Assembly (NCBI GenBank): GCA_016647705.1
Contig: CM028325.1
Coordinates: forward strand, 33,522,474-33,586,473
Source of the DNA: Eucommia ulmoides
Taxonomy: Eukaryota > Streptophyta > Magnoliopsida > Garryales > Eucommiaceae
Direction: 5' to 3'
DNA length: 64,000 nucleotides
The notes beneath the pieces are model-generated. The model was given only the letters and a program-made list of their open reading frames with translations, was not told the DNA's origin and searched no databases. A program made the translations under genes and the position numbers. Below are positions 55,480 to 64,000 of the stretch, in pieces; positions within the stretch are counted from its first letter, which is position 1, and each line of letters starts with the position of its first letter.

Positions 55480-56838
55480 GGCCCCGTTTGCTTCGTGTTT
55501 CCAACCCAATCCAAAAATTCTGGGATTGATGTTTGGGAATGCATTTGGCAAACACAAAACTCAACCCAAAAAAATGAGAATTGATTCTCAAAATCCTAAA
55601 GAAAGGAGGTTCAAAAAATACTTTTTTTTTTTTTTTGTGTCAAAAAAACTCAACCCAAGTAAGGACACGCTTTATATTTACAAAATTATTAATGAGCCAA
55701 ATCCATCCCACTTCATTCCAACTTCTCACGATCATTTTCCTTTGTTCTTCCATCTTCACTATTCTTCGCTCATCACAATCGTTATTCGTTCGTGGTCATC
55801 GTTGTCCTCTTCCTCCTCCTCCTTCTCACTATCGTCTTTTCTATCGTCGTCCTCGCCATCGTTGTCTTCTCCAGCCACTGCCATCGTTGTCTTCTCTAGC
55901 CACCACCATCGTTGTCTTCTCCACTGTCATCATTGTCGTTGTCTCTACCGTAAGCTCTCTCTACCTCTCTCTCTCTATCTCTTTATCGATTTTGATTTTG
56001 ATTTCCTTGCTGAAATCAATTTCGATTTCCTCGCAATCATCTTCTCCAGCCACCATCATCGTTGTTCGTTCGTGGTCATCGTCGTCCTCTTCCTCCTCCT
56101 CCTCGTCTTCCTCTTTCTCGCCATCGTCTTCTCTGTCGTTGTCCTCGCTATCGTTGTCTTCTCCAGCCACCGCCATCGTTGTCTTTTCCACCGCCATCAT
56201 CATCGTTGTCTCCACTGTAAGCTCTTTATCTCTCTCTCGATTTCGATTTCCTCGCAATCGTCTTCGCCGTCAGTAAGTCCACATCTTGGCAATCCCACGC
56301 AATCGTCGATGTCGTCCACCTCCTCCCAATTGTCTTCGTTGTCGCCATCGCCATCGCCACCGATTTTTGTTCAATGATTTCAATTTCGTTACTTGGTTTA
56401 GGGTTTCAATTTCATTCTAAATTTTGATTTCGATTTTGATCTGTGAATTGATTTAGGGTTTTGATTTCGATTTGTGAATTGATTTAGGGTTCTGATTTCG
56501 GTCTGTGAATTGATTTTGATTTTGATTTAGTTGAATTGATGAAATCAGTGCTAGGGTTGGTTCTTGATTTGGGGATTTTGGCTTCTAATTAGGGTTTTGG
56601 TTGAATTTGATGAAATTAATTCTAGGGTTGGTTCTTGATTTAGAGATTCTTGGCTAAAACACCTAAAATCAATTCTAGGATAATATCCTTACCAAACGCG
56701 ATTTTGTTCTCAGTACAAAAAAAAATGTCGTTACCAAATGCTATTATGTTCCCAGCAGGAAACAAAATTCTCAACTCAACTCAACCCAACACATCTCAGT
56801 TGGGTTGAGAAAAATGGAAACACTAACTAAACGCTACC
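55480..56838. mobile_element. PIF/Harbinger-type non-autonomous element
   Basis: The left end GGCCCCGTTTGCTTCGTG and the right end complementary to GGTAGCGTTTAGTTAGTG are imperfect terminal inverted repeats continuing into GTTTCCA. Both sides carry TTA (55477-55479 and 56839-56841), the 3-bp duplication of this superfamily. No transposase. The interior holds a TCC/TCG-rich segment with two copies of 'tcttctccagccaccgccat'-like sequence (frames of 231 and 283 aa rich in S are artefacts of it), then repeats of 'ttgatttagggttttgattt'. The interior may be captured host leader sequence. Confidence 0.78.
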
Positions 56839-57049
56839 TTAATATCTTTATCTCCCGAAAGTATACAAAATCATATTATTTTTCACCAATCTGGATGCCT
56901 GTAAGGCTAGAGGATTGATCCTCTGACTGTTTCTCGATACCTGTAGAAAAACTAGGCCGGGTATACCCCGACAAAGTCACTCTAGTATCAGAGTTAGTAT
57001 TAGTGAGTAGGAATAGAGTAAATGCGATATTTTAGTCATTAATGAACGT

Positions 57050-57620
57050 GGATATGTATAAGGCTCAAGGACTGCGAAGATGTCGGAAGTGCTCCATCCT
57101 AACCAAATCCGTAATGGCACTCGCTTCTTCCATGAAACTAATTGGACCCCTTCTCTTGCAGGTGCTTTCAAGCTTAATACAGATGGAAGTGCGCTTAGCA
57201 ACCCAATAAAATAAGGGTTTGGTGGCCTCATCAGAAATATGGAAGGCGAGTGGAAAATCGACTTTTTTGGACACCTCACTTCATGTTCTTGCTTGGAAGC
57301 GGAATCAGAGAAATTCATGCAGGTCTTTGCTTGGTGAAATCGAGGGGTTTCACGAGGGTCGTTGTCGAATCCGACTTTCAAGAAGCCGTCAATCTCATTA
57401 AAGGTGATTGTCCAGACACTCATCTCCTGAGGGGTGGGTGATAGAGTGCAAACACATCTTTAAGACTTACGAGTTCGAGATCCAAGTCATTAGGAGAACA
57501 AGCAACCGTTGTGCAGATTATCTCGCCTGGATGGGGACCAACAGCGGGTCCGAAATGCATTACCTTGAGGAACTGTCCGAAGGGCTAGAGAGAATGTTGA
57601 TTGTGGGCAGAGGCATTGTG
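57050..57620 (+). pseudogene. RNase H-like domain of a retroelement, frameshifted
   Basis: All RNase H hallmarks are present in three frames: FKLNTDGSALSNP (about 57165), GFGGLIRNMEGEW (57218), CLEAE (about 57290), GFTRVVVESDFQEAVNLI (57345-57400) and RTSNRCADYLAWMG (about 57495). One stop follows SNPIK, and there are two frameshifts. This type of domain ends plant LINE ORF2 proteins; no RT remains upstream. Confidence 0.8.
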
Positions 57621-58870
57621 GCACAATACCGGCGGGTGTTGGGCAGTGTGGAAGACCTCGATGCAGGACCGAGGCAAAATGGTGCAACGTAAGTGCAATA
57701 CTACGTTGTAAATGGTGCCTTGGACGCGGCAACATGCGTTGGAGAAGCGGGGAGGCGCTAGACCAAGCTGTTGGGCAGGCGTTGGCAAAACGGTGCGCTG
57801 TTGGGTAACGTAGACGCACGTTGGCGGCGTTAGTAGAGGTTGCTGATAATGGGGTTGTTGAGGGGAGTCACGGAACCAAAGGAAGACCTCGGTGCGGTAC
57901 CGAGGCAAAATGGTGCAATGGAGGCACAACGATACGTGGTAAACAGTGTTATGTGTGCGGCATGAGGGACTGTTGGGAACGACGATGCATTTTGGTGCGA
58001 AAAATGCATACGGCGTTGAGACATCGTTGGGCAGAACAATGTAACAAAACAGAACGTAGGCGCAACGCTACATTTTGGGCTGAGTCATGTAGAGGCATGA
58101 CGCACTATTGGGCGGCGGTGCATTCTAGTGCGGAAATAGCACACGGAACGTCGGCAGTCGTTGGGCGCAACGACTCGTTCCGGCCATGCAGCGGCGTGGC
58201 AAAACGTTGGGGAACGTTGGCTAATTTTAGAACGAGACGGCAACGGGCAAATGCTGGGATGGTGCAAAAACACTGGAAGGATGCTGAGCTTGTGGTAAGC
58301 TGGTGGACTGTTGGTTACCAGATGATCTGGGCAGTTCTGAGCAGTTTCTGGTGGTTTTTGGTTGGTTTTCAGACAGGAAAACCGACTCCCAGGGTGCTGA
58401 CACATGTCGGGACAGGTGTCATCTGTCTGCCTATACAGTTGGGGCTGTTAACTGTCGTTTTTGCCTATAAATTGTAACGTATGGTCTATTTTTGGGAGGC
58501 TGAGTAAATGCCTGCGGATTTTGCAGACTAAGTGTTGTAATGGGTTCCTTTTAACCTGAGTTATGTAATACAAGGTTGGGTTTTCCTGTAAACGTGTGTG
58601 TGCCGTTGCATGGGTGCGTTTCGATAGTGTTTCGGTGTATTTCCGTTGTGTTATATTGCAGGGACGTGTGCGCGTTACAACCATGTCGGTGCAATTCCGC
58701 TGCGTCGGAGTGCATTCACAGGGACTGCTAGTTGTCGGTGCAATTAGGCCACCACAGGATTGGGTTTTTGGGCGGTAAAAATTCGACCCTGTGACAATAA
58801 GTATGTGACGTGTGATTCGCCTTGCTGCTAGTTTTTGTTGTTTCTCTTTGTCCACCCAAAAAAAAAAAGG
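57620..58870 (+). mobile_element. GC-rich 3' region of the RNase H retroelement
   Basis: Untranslated continuation with direct repeats of 'ccgaggcaaaatggtgcaa' at 57670 and 57900 and a related copy near 58050. The terminal 400 bases are collinear with 5500-5920. A short poly-A lies at 58858-58868. The many frames on both strands are shadows of these repeats. Confidence 0.6.
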
Positions 58871-59148
58871 GACTGCGGATTAGGGTGGGAAGCATGACTA
58901 TTAGCACCTAATTGGATCTGACACATAGAATGGAGTTTAATCGTCCATGAACAGGATAACAACCTGGTCTCAAGATCCATTTATTTTTTAATTCTAATTA
59001 CAAGACTTCATCCAAAAGCAACCTTAACCGATTTCCTTTGTTTCAGTTCATACAAACAAACATCAGAAACTAAAATTATCCAACAAAAAAGAAAACCCAA
59101 GAGATTTCCAATTGAATCTTCATCAATCCTCAATGAGAACCTCAGCAA
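58871..59148. other. 3' flank of the small membrane-protein gene
   Basis: AT-rich; probably includes the 3'UTR of the minus-strand gene. No other feature. Confidence 0.5.
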
Positions 59149-59592
59149 TTAATTACCATTTTTCCGGTGAGGCGAATCGGGTAAAAGGTTGCCGTCGGAA
59201 TCGTACGAAATCTTGCCGGAAAATTCGAGAGGCCGACATCGATCTCCCATGAGAATCGCTCTCCTCCAGAACGCGTCGTCATCCATGTCAAACCCCTCTT
59301 CTTCTCCCACCCCTTCGTCCCCTACTTTCTTCCAAGAAATCATCTTCCCCATTAACAGAGCCTTGCTGCTCAAGTTGCTCTGTAACTTCGCCAGACGATT
59401 GTTCTTCTTCCCACCCAATTGAATACTTTTTTCATTCTTTTCTCTGCTCGATTTTGTGGGTTTGTGAGATGCGCACGAGAAAGTCACCATGGATAAGACG
59501 GCGAGAATCGCCATTAATATGAACAGGGAGGTGACCGGAAAAGCAGAGAATGAGAATTTTACAGGAATATTCGCCGGAAACGGCCTTGCCAT
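59149..59592 (-). CDS. Plant-specific small membrane protein, 147 aa
   Basis: A single-exon frame from ATG at 59592 to TGA/TAA-type stop at 59149-59151. Residues 14-37 (FSAFPVTSLFILMAILAVLS) form one hydrophobic segment ending near SCASHK, likely a signal anchor. A basic, serine/lysine-rich linker follows, then an acidic patch (VGDEGVGEEEGFDMDDD) and a C-terminal block FWRRAILMGDRCRPLEFSG with ISYDSDGNLLP. That C-terminal block is, from memory, shared by a family of uncharacterised plant proteins found in many angiosperms; the function is unknown. Codon use and a TATA box at the expected distance support a real gene. No intron is needed. Confidence 0.85.
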   Translation of the reverse strand: MARPFPANIPVKFSFSAFPVTSLFILMAILAVLSMVTFSCASHKPTKSSREKNEKSIQLGGKKNNRLAKLQSNLSSKALLMGKMISWKKVGDEGVGEEEGFDMDDDAFWRRAILMGDRCRPLEFSGKISYDSDGNLLPDSPHRKNGN

Positions 59593-59655
59593 CGACGGAG
59601 AATGTTAGAAATGGAAAATGAAGAGTAGAAAGTGAGGAGTTGGGTTTTGGGAGTT

Positions 59656-59668
59656 GTATTATAAGGTG
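59656..59668 (-). promoter_or_regulatory. TATA box of the small membrane-protein gene
   Basis: On the minus strand 'ccttataatac' lies about 65-75 bases upstream of the start codon, giving a short CT-rich leader. Confidence 0.6.
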
Positions 59669-61575
59669 GTGGAGGAAGATAAGATACATAGCACTACCGG
59701 TTGGAAGGAAAGGGAGACTTCTTCGGTGGGCGCAGGGGCGACTGCAATTGGAATTGCCGTGTTTTACCGGCTAGGATGACTTGACTTGTTGACTTAAGTT
59801 GACTTCAATCTAACTCAAGCCACACATCATGGATGGATGGATGAATTAAAACAGTTGAAGGACTTTTACAAGGTGAAAGATTTGACTCTATAAAAAAATA
59901 TTTGTTTAGAGGGACAATCACAGAATCCTAAACAAAATTAGTCCCACACCCTATATGGGTGTGGGGATAGTAAAACACTCGTGAGTTAAAGAAAAAAAAA
60001 AAACCCCGTAATTTGTTAAATTTTAATGAAATAAAAAATCCTTAACTTTTATATTTCTAAATATTTTATGTTAAAAATTATGAATTTTAAAATACATTAA
60101 TTAAAAATGAGTCCAATTATTAATACAAATGCATAAATCAATCATATATATTTAATTTAAAATTTTCATCCAAAATATATATCAAATATGAATGGTCGTG
60201 TCAAAATACACTATATTGATTTTTCAATTTATAAGTGTAAAAAGATGATAATAATAATAATAGCTATTAAGTACAAATATAAAATTGAAAGGTATAAAAT
60301 ATGATTAAACTCAAATATTTTGGAAATGAGAGTGTGAAATTTTTGGACGGAAATTTCAACCCTAGAATTTCTATAATTCAATCTCATCTATCTATTTTCC
60401 TTAAATCAATTTCAATCCTTAAACGAAAAGACATTTAAAAAAAAATTGTTCTGACTTATAGAATAGAATATAGATGATAAATGCAGGTAGCAAAAAAAGT
60501 TTAATGAAAAAAAAAAAAAGATCCAAAACAAGTTTTTTATATGATATTTAAACTAGGGGTATGCAATTAACCCGCCATACCCGACCCACCCCAAGTAAAC
60601 CGCCCAACCCGAGGATTAAATGGTCGGGTAATGAAGAATTCGGTCGAAATTTGGGTGAGAGGCTCAATTTTTTTGGTTTTGCGGGTTGGTCATCGGGTTT
60701 ACTCCACACCCATCTGAGTAAACCTGATCCAATCGTATCTATTCCTTAAATATGATTTTTTTTTTCTAAGTTTTTTTCTACAAGTCTTCATATTCACTTA
60801 TTCAGCCCTCATCTACCGTCGTTCTCGATCTCTCTCTTTAACCTTCTACTATTCTCCATACTCTAATGGATCGAATCTTGCCGTTTCGAATCATTCGATT
60901 ATTCTTTTTCTTCCATTTTCACTCTTCACTCTTCTTCCTTTTCGATTGTTCTTCTTCTATAATTCTTCTTTTCCAACAAATTTTCTTCAATGCAGTGGCT
61001 TGAGAACCCTAATTGTCTAAATCATTTAGATCTAATGCCAGTGGACATCGAGTGACGATGCTACAATCCTACAACGATGACAATTGACAACTTAATATGT
61101 GTTTTTGTTTCTGTTCTATTTAATATATGAAAATTTATGTTTGTTTTTATTTTAAGCGACGTGTGTTTTGGACTTAATTTGAGAAAAATAGATGGATGAG
61201 ACTGAATTATAGATTTTTTTGGGTAAAAAAATTCACACCTCCACTTTCAAAGTTGTTGAATTAAATTATATTTTGTACTAATTAATTTTCATAAACTAAA
61301 TTTTTATCTTTTTATTATTATTTTTAATTTAAATATTCATAAATCAATATAATGTATTTAAGCACCAGAACTCTCTAGAGTACCACAAGTATTAATATAA
61401 AAAAGATACTCACATTTTAGTTTTAAAATATAATTTCAAAATTATCAAGTTGAAAATATATGAATAATTTATATAATTAAACAACCCAATTTTTAAACAT
61501 TTTAATAGATTGAAGTTGAGGTAGTATAATATTACTATCATTAGATAAAACAACATTAGATACTTCATTATTCAT
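59669..61575. other. Intergenic spacer with a MITE end
   Basis: Mostly AT-rich with no supported gene. 'aggggtatgcaattaaccc' at 60554 followed by GC-rich text resembles one end of a common plant MITE, but no matching end was found. 60770-61020 is CT-rich and leader-like without an associated ORF. Confidence 0.45.
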
Positions 61576-61795
61576 TCAAGAGGTGTTAGTCTAATTGGTA
61601 AGAAAAGTTGTTGTCGCTTTTCATGTTAGTCAGAATTCGACTTTTTCAGAGAGCATATTAGAAATTAAATCTTGAATTTAATCATGAATACACTATATCG
61701 ATGTGGACAGTGGACTCTTAAAATTGTTCGATAATATGATTAGTTAAGGTACACATAACTAGTCCGAATATACCTTATAAAAAATAAGAGATATT
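61576..61795 (+). mobile_element. tRNA-derived SINE
   Basis: A tRNA-like head with an A-box-like 'tagtctaattggtaag' (61588) and a degenerate B-box-like 'agaattcgact' (61632) about 35 bases later. It is followed by a SINE-type body ('atgtggacagtggactctta', 'gttaaggtacac') and an A-rich end 'ttataaaaaataag'. It resembles the plant SINE families that share this body. No target duplication resolved. Confidence 0.6.
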
Positions 61796-62085
61796 TATTG
61801 TTTAGTCCTAAGAGATAGTGTAAAAAAAAACCCCAAAATAAAAAGTTATATTAGCTTTTAAACCTACCCATACAATTATTTTATTTTTCGGTCTTTTATC
61901 ATTGACCAGTTCAGTGCAAAGATTATTTTACCCTTATATATATATATATGAATGTTGGAAATCTCTAATCATTAAAAACCCTAATCAACCGGCCCCCATC
62001 TCTCTCTAGCTTCTCTCTATCTCTATCTTCTCTCTCACCGAGAAATCTTCATCGGAGCACAAAATCCCGACGAGGCCACATGCTG

Positions 62086-62270
62086 TAACGGAGGAGAAAC
62101 AGGCGGTGGATTTTCTCAAGTGGTTATGGTCAATGGTGAGGGACGAGGGGACGACGGAGGTGTTCGACCAGGAACTGTTGAGGTACAAGAACGTCGAGGA
62201 GGAGCTGGTGTCGATGCTTCATGTCGCGATGGCCTGTGTGGCGGAGCAGCCGGAGAATTTTCAATTCCAT
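62086..62270 (+). pseudogene. C-terminal fragment of a receptor-like kinase
   Basis: An open frame encodes [40 protein letters not shown] and [10 protein letters not shown], i.e. kinase subdomains X-XI of LRR-III type receptor kinases. The catalytic domain upstream is absent, and after AEQPE the sequence diverges. A 27-base pyrimidine tract ending in TTTTCAG (about 62310-62341) follows, like a splice acceptor leading to the next fragment. Confidence 0.7.
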
Positions 62271-62391
62271 TATTCTCCGGTACTCTCTCTCCATGATATT
62301 TATGCAATATTCCTCTCTCTCACTCTCTCTCTCTCTTTTCAGGCCATATACAGTAGTATTTGAAGCTGATCTTGTGTGTTTGCAAAAGAAA

Positions 62392-62664
62392 ATGTCAATG
62401 GAGGTGATTTTCCGCAATGTGCCGTCATCGAATCTGAATCTCTATGCTCCGATCTATGTCCCGTCAGCGTACCGTGAGGTGGAGGACTTCTGCGACCAGT
62501 GGTGGGACCTAGTTTAGTCCACTCCATGGTTCCACGATTACTGGATTCAAGAATGCTTCTCTGATCCAGAAAATGACCCCGTCTTCCCTGATGACGACGA
62601 TCCAAACCTCCCCGATGTCGATTCTCTCATCCCCGGAGACCCCTATGACACCAGAGAGGAATAA
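62392..62664 (+). pseudogene. ERD15/CID-like gene with premature stop
   Basis: The start [20 protein letters not shown] leads into a PAM2 motif ([12 protein letters not shown], about residues 13-24), which in this family binds the MLLE domain of poly(A)-binding protein. The signature [16 protein letters not shown] follows. An in-frame TAG at 62515-62517 then interrupts; beyond it STPWFHDYWIQECF and an acidic tail (DPENDPVFPDDDDPNL) continue in the same frame to a stop at 62662-62664. Length (about 90 codons) is shorter than full ERD15 proteins. Either a young pseudogene or a truncated 41-residue peptide that keeps only the PAM2 part. Confidence 0.65.
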
Positions 62665-62774
62665 GTAAGAGGGAGTCGTAGTGATATGATTACAATCGGA
62701 TTGTTGATTTGGGGGCAGACACAAGTAGCGACAGAGATACCGCAGTATGCTGAGAAAGCGCTAAAGATCGTGAA

Positions 62775-62938
62775 TGTTGTTAAGATAATTGAGAAGTGGA
62801 AGAATGAATCATGAATTGATATTATGAAAAAATGATTCTTGTATAATACAATGATATACATATATTTATAGGGAAAGTGGGGGCTAGGGTTTTGCTTTAA
62901 TAGGTCACGTGGGCCAAACCCATATAATACATTAACAT
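62775..62938 (-). repeat. 164-bp LTR of a copia element
   Basis: On the minus strand it begins TGTTAATG and ends CTTAACAACA, preceded by the polypurine tract GAGGGGGGA (about 62947-62939). It includes a TATA-like 'ccctataaata' near 62870. The downstream flank is 'ttcac'; the partner duplication lies outside the window. Confidence 0.75.
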
Positions 62939-64000
62939 CCCCCCTCAAATTCAAGGTGGTAAGTGAGAGGTGAACTTGAGTTTAGAAACTAGAGAGTAAA
63001 AGCATCCGGTGGATGAGCCTTAGTGAAAATGTTTGCTGTCTGATCGGCTGAATTGACGAATTGTAGACGAACCGTATTCTGGAGAATGTGATGATGGATG
63101 AAGTGTCAATCAATCTCGATGTATTTTGTATGCTTGTGGAATACATTATTATGAGCGATCTGAATAACACTCATATTATCACAGTATAGGGTAGTGGCAA
63201 CAGGAGAAGAAATGCCCATGTTAACGAGGAGCCATCGAAGCCAGAGAAGTTCTTGAGTTGCATCAGCCATGGCACAATATTCAACTTCAGTACTAGAGCG
63301 AGCAATTACAATTTGTTTCTTACTACTTCAGTAAATGAGAAAATTGCCTAAAAAGAAACAGTAACCAGTGGTTGAACGTCTGTCGATGGGGTCTCCGCCC
63401 AATCGGCATCAAAATAAGCTTGTAAGACAGGAACAGACTGAGCTGAGAAGTGAAGCCTATGAAATAATGTACCCTTAACATACCAAAGAATACGAAAAGC
63501 AACCAGGTAATGGGTGGGAACTGGCTGACCTGATGAATGGCATAGGCAATGTCAAGGCGAGTGACAGTGAGATATACAAGACTTCCAACCAGTTGGCGAT
63601 ATATAGTGGCATCTTGAAAAGGTGAACCATCAAGTAGGGTAAGTCTGACATTCGGCTCGAGAGGAATAGTGGTAGTAGTTGAGTCAGTGATCCCAGCCTT
63701 GGAGAGGAGATCCGAGGCATATTTGACATGAGAGAGAAAATATCCATCGAAACCCGATGAGACTTCAAAACCAAGAAAATAGGTGAGCACGCCAAAGTCT
63801 TTCATCTTGAATTGGCCACTTAAAAACTTTTTGAGTTCAGAAATGTCGCGTATATCATCTCCAGTAATAACCATATCGTCCACGTATAGTAAAAGAAGGA
63901 TAATACCATTGGAAGTATGACGAATAAACAGAGTTGAATCATGAGCATTAGGGTAAACCCAAACTGATGAATAGTAGTACTTAATTTTGCAAACCAGGCA
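62775..64000 (-). mobile_element. Ty1/copia element, 3' part, runs off the window
   Basis: Minus-strand order from 64000: reverse transcriptase with the catalytic LLLLYVDDMVITGDD (about 63900-63850), LKKFLSGQFKMKDFGVLTYF, and IYRQLVGSLVYLTVTRLDIA (about 63605-63545). RNase H pieces follow (ADWAETPSTD near 63400, then YCDN-region remnants near 63180 and ANIFTKA-like near 63030), then the polypurine tract and LTR. A frameshift near 63530 and others make this copy defective at the 3' end. The 5' half is beyond the edge. Confidence 0.82.

Noticed and set aside
55526-56377. Serine-rich 283-aa and 231-aa frames
   Set aside because: They arise from TCC/TCG repeats inside a Harbinger-type element; two overlapping frames stay open because of the repeat, and no domain is present.
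57821-58477. 218-aa plus-strand frame
   Set aside because: Lies over the repetitive retroelement tail; composition follows the repeats, and the minus strand is open as well.
61576-61650. A functional tRNA gene
   Set aside because: A and B boxes are degenerate, no acceptor stem pairs, and a SINE body follows.

Overview
The window is nuclear DNA of a flowering plant, most likely a eudicot. It has small genes with canonical GT-AG introns, plant-specific protein families, AT-rich spacers and a dense set of plant transposons (Ty1/copia, Ty3/gypsy, LINE, hAT, PIF/Harbinger, SINE and TRIM types). I cannot name the species from sequence alone. There are no bacterial operons, CRISPR arrays or canonical tRNA/rRNA genes.

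Four host genes look intact. (1) Pyridoxal kinase (PDXK/SOS4 type) is on the minus strand at 12560-6806, with 12 coding exons, 308 aa and one GC-AG intron. (2) A single-exon PADRE/DUF4228 protein is on the plus strand at 15110-15544. (3) A mitochondrial inner-membrane protease IMP1-like S26 peptidase is on the minus strand at 32373-29737, with 4 coding exons and 169 aa. (4) A single-exon small membrane protein is on the minus strand at 59592-59149, 147 aa. Gene fragments are a conserved 61-aa peptide (3423-3608), the C-terminal tip of a receptor-like kinase (about 62086-62270) and an ERD15/PAM2-type gene with a premature stop (62392-62664). The genes belong to unrelated pathways and form no functional cluster.

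Layout. 1-6800 is repeats only: an AT-rich degenerate tandem array, a long foldback element and an old ~3 kb tandem segmental duplication. 6806-13080 is PDXK with its leader. 14559-15544 is a copia solo LTR in the promoter of the PADRE gene. 16395-28217 is a pol-deleted Ty3/gypsy element carrying a hAT MITE in its 5' LTR and a 5'-truncated copia element, itself split by a 2.8 kb solo LTR. 29217-32373 is a hAT MITE followed by IMP1, with a TRIM in an IMP1 intron. 34436-42850 is a DNA-transposon-like repeat split by a 7.8 kb LINE, which carries a 1.3 kb solo LTR. 43457-53764 is a Ty3/gypsy element on the minus strand with a perfect 5-bp target duplication and three nested insertions (two full-size solo LTRs of other events plus one of its own family). 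53765-55140 is a tandem duplication that was the target of that element. 55480-56838 is a Harbinger-type element. 57050-58870 is a decayed RNase H-bearing retroelement tail. 59149-64000 is the small membrane-protein gene, a SINE, a chimera of host-gene fragments and a short-LTR copia element running off the right edge.

I found no new functional system. The most unusual content is the transposon stratigraphy (several levels of nesting with readable target-site duplications), hypervariable minisatellites at one fixed position inside a long-LTR family, the foldback element, and the two fused host-gene fragments near 62.1-62.7 kb.
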